64,000 nucleotides of DNA from NCBI GenBank assembly GCA_038049695.1, contig CP142452.1, positions 52,720,501-52,784,500 on the forward strand, written 5' to 3'. Of the stretch, positions 50,501 through 59,500 are shown in pieces. Both the position numbers and the translations under genes were made by a program. Under the pieces are notes generated by a model. That model saw only the letters and a program-made list of their open reading frames with translations, made no database searches and had not been told where the DNA came from. How positions within the stretch are numbered: position 1 is the stretch's first letter; the number at the start of each line of letters is the position of its first letter. The stretch comes from Cinnamomum chago (taxonomy: Eukaryota; Streptophyta; Magnoliopsida; Laurales; Lauraceae).

Positions 50501-53500
50501 CCATCATTGCATTTGAATGGTCCATATTGGTTTTAGGGTTAGTCTTTTATCTATGTAAGCATTGTAATGTCTCATTTGGCATTGGTGATTTATTAATGAA
50601 ATTTCTTACGAGTGATTTTGGGTCTTCTCAAGTTGTCTCTTCTTCCTGGCCCGCGATGGAGAGTTTAGCGTGAGGTCAATTTTCAAACGAAAGTCTGACA
50701 TATCCCTTCCACCATCTATCTCTCGTCTCTCCGCCTCTACCCGCCCCGCACCTGGTACCCCGCTCCGCATCAATCTCTCACCTTATTATGAGAGATAAGG
50801 TGGGGGCCCTCACATTCATATCCAATGCCAACAACTTAAATATAAGGGCCCCCACCTTTATCTCTCATAGTAAGGTGAGTATAGGAGCATCTCCCTATAT
50901 ATATATCAAAATGCAAGTCTAAAATGTTATATTCTAAGCATAATGGTGATGATATTTTGATGACACTGTTTGATTATAAACAATTTTTTAGCTTTTAACT
51001 TAGTAGAGCTATAACCAACATGAATATATATGAAAAAATGTATCAATATTATCATTTTATAATCATCTAGCGATATAGGATCTCATGCAATGATGGGACT
51101 GCTACACCCCCCCTATACTAGCTACTTTTGTAAAAAGACTATATATTCAAGCATTTTCCAATATTTTGGATTTTTTGGGAAAATTTCGGATTTTTTTGAC
51201 AGATTTTTTTATTCACACCACTACGCTGCTACCGCTATTTTCATCCTTGGACGAGATGACATCATCAAAAAGGTGCGTTTTGATGTTCCCGATTTCTATG
51301 GGCGCATGGATGTGAAAGTCTTCACCGACTGGATTAATACACTTTGAAGATTATTTTGAATGGTAGAACATGGATGAAGACAAGCGTGTTCCCTTCGTAA
51401 AGATGAAGATGAAGGGTGCAACATGTTGGTGGCGGAGTATTAATGAAAGGAATGCCAATCATAGGAGACCTCCAATAAGCATATGGGAGGAGGGGAAAAA
51501 AAAATTGTAAGACAAGTACTTGCCAGTTGACTATGTTGATTCCCTCTTTGATTAACTGGTAGACTGTAGATAACGGACCTCCACTGTGGATGATTTCACT
51601 TAAAGGTTCCACTATCTCATGGTACGATGCAAGGTGTTCGAGACAGATCACCAAGCTATTTCTAGATACAAGCGAGGACTTTGTCAAGAGATTCAAAGAG
51701 AATTGACTACACTCAATTTTTATAGCATCAAAGAAGTTCATCTCATGAAACTTTGCATCAAGGATCAGTTGAGGCATCCATATTCAAGGCGTTTTGGAGA
51801 ACCTCTTCAAAGGAGAAACTTCAATATGACTTATCAGCAGGTCATCTCATCACAAAATTCCATCTGGCAATCTCCACTGCAAAGCCTCAACAGGCAAGCC
51901 CCGCAGAATCAAGCAAGGCCTCCTTCAACTTACGAAAACAAAGGAAAGGATGTTGTCAATCCTTCATGATAAAAGCAAGACATCGATTGCTTTCGATGCA
52001 AAGGCAAAGGACACTATGCTAGATACAAAGAATTTTCATTATGCCCACCAAAAAAGCATGTTGATGAAGAGTATGAAGTTGAAACCACATATGAAGAGCA
52101 AGAACCTCCGCCTGAGCAAGAAGATCATTCCTTCTATCAAGTTGAAACAGAAGGAAGGACATTATTATTATTATTATTTTTAGTTGTAAGGACGAACATT
52201 ATTCATTCGTTGTCTTTTCATCACTATTGAAGAGAAAGATGAATATAAATATTGTGTAATCTCATCATTGATGGAGGAAACGGATGAATGTGGTGTCCCA
52301 AGAAGTGATTGACAAATTAAAGCTTCCAATGGAAAAACACTTAAAGCCTTACAAAGTCTCTTGGGTGAATGAAGCAACAATTCTAGTAACCAGACAGTGC
52401 AGGTAACATTTAAAATTGGTAGTTATGAAGATTCAATTTGGTGTGATATCATTCCCATGAATGTTACTCACATTCTATTGGGAAGGCCTTTGTTCTTTGA
52501 TAACAAGGTTCAAAGTGATGGAGAATCAAATACCCATACTTATAAGTATAAGGGGTCGCAATGTTACTCTTCTTCCCCCTAAGCCTCCTACTACCCCGGG
52601 CCCCCGGCAAAACAATCAACATCAGTCCCATCAAAGCAAGTTGCTCCAAGCCGGATTCTCGCATTCTTTCAATGCGCAAATTTGAAGAAGGTGGCAAAAA
52701 GCAAGGAGTTGTCTATTCTATTATCCCACAAGAATTCAAGGAGGCTGGAGATAAGAATGTAGTTTCTCCACCACCAGAAATCAAGTCCTTATTGCATGAT
52801 TTTAAAGACTTGATTACAATAGATCTTCCAAAAGAGCTGCCGCCTATGAGGGACGTTCAACATGCTTTTGATCTCGTCCTCGATTCCTCACTTCCAAATT
52901 TACCTGCTTATCGCATGGGCCCCACAGATAATGCATAATTGAGAAGACAAGTTGAAGAACTCCTCTAGAAGGGTTACATTTGCGAAAGAATGAATCCTTG
53001 TGCTGTACCAGCCCTCCTAACGCCCAAGAAAGATTGTTCTTGGCGAATGTGTGTCGATAGCCGAGCGATCAACAAGATCACCATTAAGTACCGATTTCCA
53101 ATACCTCAGGTGGATGAAATGCTTGATATGATGGCAGGATCACCGCTCTTCTCAAGGATTGATCTTAGAAGCGGATATCACCAAATCCGTATTCGGCCAA
53201 GAGATGAATGGAAGACAACATTCAAGACTAAAGATGGATTGTACGAAGGGTTGGTCATGCCGTTCGGATTATTCAATGCTCCCCTCACTTTTATGAGGAT
53301 GATGACATAGCTTTTACGGGCCCGCCCTTGGCAAATTTGTCGTTTTATATTTTGACGACATATTGATTTTCAACAAATCAAAGGAGGCACATCTTGATCA
53401 TCTAAGGTATGTCATGTGTGCACTTCGCAACGAAATTTTTTACATTAATTTAAAGAAGTGTACGTTCTTGAGTTCCAAAGTTATATTTTTTGAATTTGGT

Positions 53501-56500
53501 GTATCGGCCCAAGGAGTAGAAGCTGATCCGAAAAAGATCAAAGCAATCATAGATTGGTCCCTTCCTATGAAGTAGAGAGTTTTCATGGATTGGCCACTTT
53601 TTATAGGAGATTTTTTTGCAATTTCAGCACCATTATGACTCAAATAACTGATTGCATGAAGCAGGGAGACTTCAATTAGTCCAAGGCAGACACTCTGGCA
53701 TTTGAACAGATCAAGCAGAAAATGACCGAGGCACCTATTTTGAAACTTCCAGACTTTGACAAGGTCTTTGAAGTCAGTCCTGATGCTTCGCAAGTAGGAA
53801 TTGGCGGAGTCTTATCTCAAGATGGGTATCCAGTTGCTTACTTTAGCGAAAAGTTGAATGACTCACGCAAGAAGTATTCAACATATGACATGGAGTTTTA
53901 TGTAGTAGTACGACCTTCTTGTCATTGGCCTCATTATTTGATCGGAAAAGAATTTGTGCTGTACTCCGATCATAAAGCTTTGCAACAAATGAACTTATAG
54001 ATGAAGATGAGCCCCAACCGTGTCAAATGGAATGCATATCTACAGGAATTCACTTTTGTCCTGCGTCATAAGACAGGCACGGAAAATAAGGTAGCAGATG
54101 CCTTAAGTTGTCCTTCTCACATTCTCACGACAATTTCCATTTCAATACTAGGTTTTGAAGAAATTCGCAAAGAATATTCTGATCATAGTTGTTAAAATCG
54201 TATGATTCACGATACGAATCGTACGATTCGTATCAGACAACGATTCGAATTGTGGTATTGAATTGGATTTGGCTGATTATTGGTGGATTCAAAATCGTGC
54301 AATTCAATGTGAATCAAATTGTATCGCACGATTCAGCCGACTTTCCTTGGGCGGGAATATGGGGGGGGCACTTGTCTATTTTTGGTTGTTTTTTTGGTCT
54401 TTTTTGAGATGCTATGCTATTGCCATTAATAGAGGAGAATTTAAGATTAAACAGTCCATTAAGACATAAAGAAACAAGGATTTCCAAAAGTCCAACAACG
54501 AACAGTTCTCTCTGCCCATGTGAGTACAATGAAGTTGTGAAGATCTGTAAGAGGAGATACAGGAAGAAGATGATGATTGCAGTGAAGAATTGCAGGCACG
54601 GATTCCAGCGAGAGACGACGAAGCCCATTATTGCTTCTGTGTTTGTCGATTCCAGGTATGCCCTTTTTATCTTTTTTTTTTTAGTCCTCCTTTCTTCGTT
54701 TTGTCATTTCGTCCATCCTCCATCGTTCCATTCCATGACCTCTTTTTTTTATTTTGTCATCCATCAGCGGGGCCCACACTAGCAATCAAAACCTGTCGAT
54801 GGGCCTCCCGGTTAAGTTCTCTCTCTCACCCTTTGATTCCAGATGTTTTCGTTTTCATCCATTGGTGGATCCCACCTGTCATTTTCATTTGAGTATTTTC
54901 TTTTTTAGATTCTGTCGTGGCCTCTCTCTCTCTCTATATATATATATTTTGTTTGCATGAACCAATTAGGATTCTACAGGTGGGCCACATAGATTGATCA
55001 ACATTTTTAAATTCAACTGATTCAGGCCTTTTCAATTCTTATTTCAATATCCTAATCATGTTCAACAATTCAGACAGTAATATGTCAGTTTTTGGTAAAA
55101 TTTTTTTGGTGTATTGATGTTAGAATGGATGAAAAATAGATAGATTATGGACATATTCAATTTTTCCTCTTTTTAAACATGTTTTAGTCTTTTTTCCAAT
55201 TATATTAAGAAAAATAGAAAATATCCTACGATTCGCAATTCGATTCGATTCAACCCCTAAACGATTCACGATTTGACAACCATGATCATGATAATCATGA
55301 CATTGGACGCATTTGCAAAGATCTTCTCAATGGTGAGTTTTTTGAACATCCAAAGTTTACCAGACATGATGGCTATTTCTTTCGTGGGAATCGGTTGTGC
55401 TTACCAGCTACATTTATCCATGAGCATGTGCTACGGGAGTTACATGGAGGTGGATGTTGATAGGTGCTTAACTGTTTACAATTTAAGCCCTAATATTTGG
55501 TTTATCTTATGCTAGTTATAGTTGTTTTATTTGATTTTACAGTCTTTGTTAATTTTTATGCAAAGGTAAAAAGGAGCAAAAAGAGAAGAATTCATGAAGA
55601 CATGATGGGCGTGAATCATCAAGAAGGACCAAGAAGGAAAGACTTCGAGAAACAAAGCATAATCAAAGAAGAAAAGCGAAAGAAAGAAGAAACCCAATCT
55701 AGGGTTACACGCCCAAAAGGGGTCCACATCCATTGCAAAAAGAAGAATTTCAGAAATTAGAAAGTCTTATTCAAGTTAAAAGCGGAGTTCAAGAATGGAG
55801 AAAAACAAGGAAAGTTAAAAGAAGAGTTCAAGCCAAGATAGAGGTCCAAAAAGAGGGGTCCCACACTCATGTTGCACGCACTAAAAAGGGCCCACTTTTA
55901 TGTTAAAAGTTCAGATTTAATCTCTTGCAAATAATCTCAGATTTGTGGGCCACAATTGAGGAACTTTGTATAAAATACAAGTAGGATCAGATTTAGAAAG
56001 TCCTCTTTATAAAGAAAGAAGACTCCTACTCTATTTCAATTAGGAAGCTTACTTGTAAGGTAAGGTGGAGATCTAATCATACAAGGGAACTACTTGCTAA
56101 AAGGGGCTGTTGCAATAATTAAATAAAGAAGCAAGGGGGTGGACGTCCAGCCATCAGATTCAGCATACCGGCCCTCACTAATCAGCCACAAAATCAGCCA
56201 CCATCATCCATAAACCCTAGCTGCCGTACAGCCGTATTTGGAGCACCTTTGGAGAGCTTTTGGAGGAGGAATAAAAGGGAACAAGCTGCTGGCCGACTTG
56301 TTCTTCTTCAATCTTCTAGTTTTCTTCTTATGACTCTATTTTCTACTTTATTTTTCATTAAAGACATGAGTAGCTAAACTTTTTAGGGCTAGGGTGTAAT
56401 TGAAAACCTAGCCTAGTTCTTCTATGTAGTCTCTTTTGGCATCTTTTAATTCAAATTTCAGTTTTATTAGTTGAGGTTCTAAACCATGTTATTAATTGAT

Positions 56501-59500
56501 GAGTTGTGTATATGCCATGCCAACCGTGCTATGTTCAATTAATTTTAAGAGTAGCTAACTTACTTTTGATTGATCTTGATGTTAAGCATCTAGGGTTTAG
56601 AACCATGAATAATCTAAGTATATGCCATGCTTAGACTCATGCATTTATCTTTCCCATTGTTTTTATGCATTATGTTTGTTTTGACTAGGACATATGCCAT
56701 GCTTAGTTTTTGCATCATAATGAACAATTCATGTAGTATGCCACTTATGAATTAGGTTTAGGGGAATAGTAATCTAAACGCATATGCCATGGTCTAGGTT
56801 GATAGATGTCACTAATAAATTCTGATTTTTGATTAAAAGATAATAAGGGACATGCATAGGATTGGTTAGAGTAGTAGATGAAACCCTAGTTCATTCATTA
56901 TTACTATTTTTCAATGCTAGTTGTGTGTTTTAGGTTACTTTCCATTTAGCTTTTGATAGTTTAAATTGCTGTTTTTAGTAGTTTAATTCAACTTTTCATC
57001 ATTCAATTGTTTCTTTTAATATTCTGATTTTTAGTTAATTTTGACATTATTTTGTCACAAGTCTTTGTGGGATCGACCTCGTACTTACAATTCACTACAC
57101 TACATAGTGATCTTGTGTGCTTGCGAGTTTTAAGTTGTGTGCATATTAAGTAGCTTATTTCTAGGTTGCTTGGTGCGTACCAGATGCATGGCGTGGTAAA
57201 ACATTGACAATTGTGAAAGATCGCTTCTTTTGAACCCGCTGGAAGACAGATGTTGCCAGAATTTGTGAACTATGCAGAGTATGCCAACTTGCAAAGGGTC
57301 AAAAGAAGACCACTGGATTATATTACCCCTTCCTATCCCAAATGAGCCTTGGCAAGATCTAAGCATGGATATTGTCCTGGGCTTACCAAAACAACACGGA
57401 AGGTGGATTCTATTTTTGTTGTGGTGGATAGGTTTTCCAAGCAGGCACACTTTATACCATGCTCTACCCCGACAGATGCAAGGAAGATTGCCACTCTTTT
57501 GTTTGAGGAGATTGTTTGTCTGCATGGTCTTCCTAAGACTATATCTGATTGAGATGCTAAATTGATGAGCTTTTTTTGGAAGACTTTATGGCACATGATG
57601 AAGACTAAGCTTCAATATTCAAGTGCCTACCATCCTCAATCTAATGGCCAAACTGAGGTCGTCAATTGAAGCTTGGTGAACCTTCAATGTCTCATTGGAA
57701 AACACATTTCTTCATGTGATCTTATTTTTCCCATGGCGGAGTTTACCTACAATAACTTCGTAAACAAAACAATAGGAAGATTGCCTTTTGAATTTGTCAC
57801 AGGAGTCAAGCCATGTCTTCCTATTGATCGGAGTCCTTTACCAATTGAAGCCAGGCCTAGCCAAAAAGCTGAACAATTCGCACGACACATGAAGGACGTT
57901 AATGATGAGGTTCACAAACAAATTGCCAAAAGTAATGAAAATTATAAATAGCATGCGGAAATTCGCAGATGCCATGTCGAATTTGATGGAGATATGGTCA
58001 TGGTGCGCATAAAGCCCGAACGGTTCCCTATAGGTACTTACAAGAAACTACACCCAAGAAGTGCAGGCCGTTCACGATTCTGAAGAAAATCAGCTCTAGT
58101 GCTCATGTACTTGATCTTCTGCTAGACTTGAATATCAATTCCACATTCAATGCTGAAGATCTCACAATTTTTATGGGCGTTATCAAGATGAATCATTTGA
58201 AGAACATGATATGGGGCTTTCCATGGTTCCACTTCCCCGAGAAGAAATTGAAGATGTCTTGGATGATCAACTGGTATCAACAAAGAATGGCGGCTTTCAC
58301 AAGTTCTTGGTCAAGTGGAAAAGCAAACCTTTATCTTAGCCTATATGGATCACTGCCATAGACTTTCAATGACTCAATTTGGATTTGTACAAGAGATACC
58401 AAGCTGATAACTCGCCGGAGTTGAGTTTCTCCAAGCTGGGGAGAGCTGATGCAAGCTAGACTACTGGGCCCCACCTGAAGGTTTATACTAGAAAGCCAAA
58501 GTCCCACAAGGCCCAACAGTGAGGGATTCTCCAACGATAGTTTCCAACAGCTTTCCTAGATTTTAGTAATTGCTATGATTTAGCAGTAACCAAATAGTTT
58601 CTAATTCTATTATGGCTTGTTTTCCAAGTTAGTGCTTAGGCTAAAACTATATTAGGATGCAATCCCTTCTCATTTTGGGACAGATTGCAATTGAATGAAA
58701 GTTGATTTTCCCTATCTTGAGTTCTTTTTGTCTTTGGTGTGAGACCTAGACATCCTACCCTAAGTCCTTTGGCTTGGAGATTAGCCCGTTGGCTATTCTC
58801 CCTTTCCGGTCTGCGTCAGAACCACGGTTATTCCAAAACTGTTCGCACTCAACTTGAGCTCCACCAAAAGCTCTCTACTTCTGATGACACTCCCCTCTCT
58901 CATCCCTTTTTCTATAGATAGGTTGTAGGCAGTCTTGTCTACTTGACTATCACTCGGCCTGACATTGCTTATCTAGTCCATAGCTAGCCACTTCCTCTTG
59001 GCCCCTATTTTTATCCATCGGGCTACTATTCTTCAGATTTTCCGCCATCTTCAACGGTAAATGAATCGGGCCCTTCTTCTCCTTAGTGACAACTCTCTCC
59101 AGCTCATTACCTACTCTGAATTTGATTGGGCCAGATGTGTTGACACACGCTGATATATCACAGGTTTCTGCATTTTTCTTAAGACCCTCTTTGATCTCCC
59201 GCAAGAGCAAGAAGCAATCAGTTTATTCTCGTTCTCTTGTGGAAGCTGAATATTACACCTTGGCTCACACTACTGCTGAGATTATTTGGCTTCGCTAGCT
59301 GCTGGCTGATTTGGGCATTTCATTATGTGCTCCAACTCTTTATTGTGACAGTGAAAGTGCTTTTCAAATTGCTCACAGAGATAATAGAGATTGATTGTCA
59401 TTTTTTCGCCATAATCTTTGTGAGCACAATTTTTTGTGCTATCTTCTCCCTCATCAGTCTGTTGATTCACAAAGCCTCATCCCACTCCTCCTTTTCATAA

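Larger units (their letters stand above)
41959..58818 (+). mobile_element. Ty3/gypsy chromovirus-type retrotransposon (element G) with nested insertions
   Basis: 5' LTR 41959-42304, PBS from 42305 (ATTGGTATAAGAGC), 3' LTR 58447-58818 after a CAAGCTGGGGAGAGC polypurine tract, TSD GAACT/GAACC (41954-41958, 58819-58823). Gag, protease, RT, RNase H, integrase and a C-terminal chromodomain-like block are in gypsy order. Without inserts it is about 6.5 kb. Insertions: hAT 42676-48077, hAT 49340-51249, TIR element 54184-55284, solo LTR 55458-57182. Stops and frameshifts throughout; old. Confidence 0.9.
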
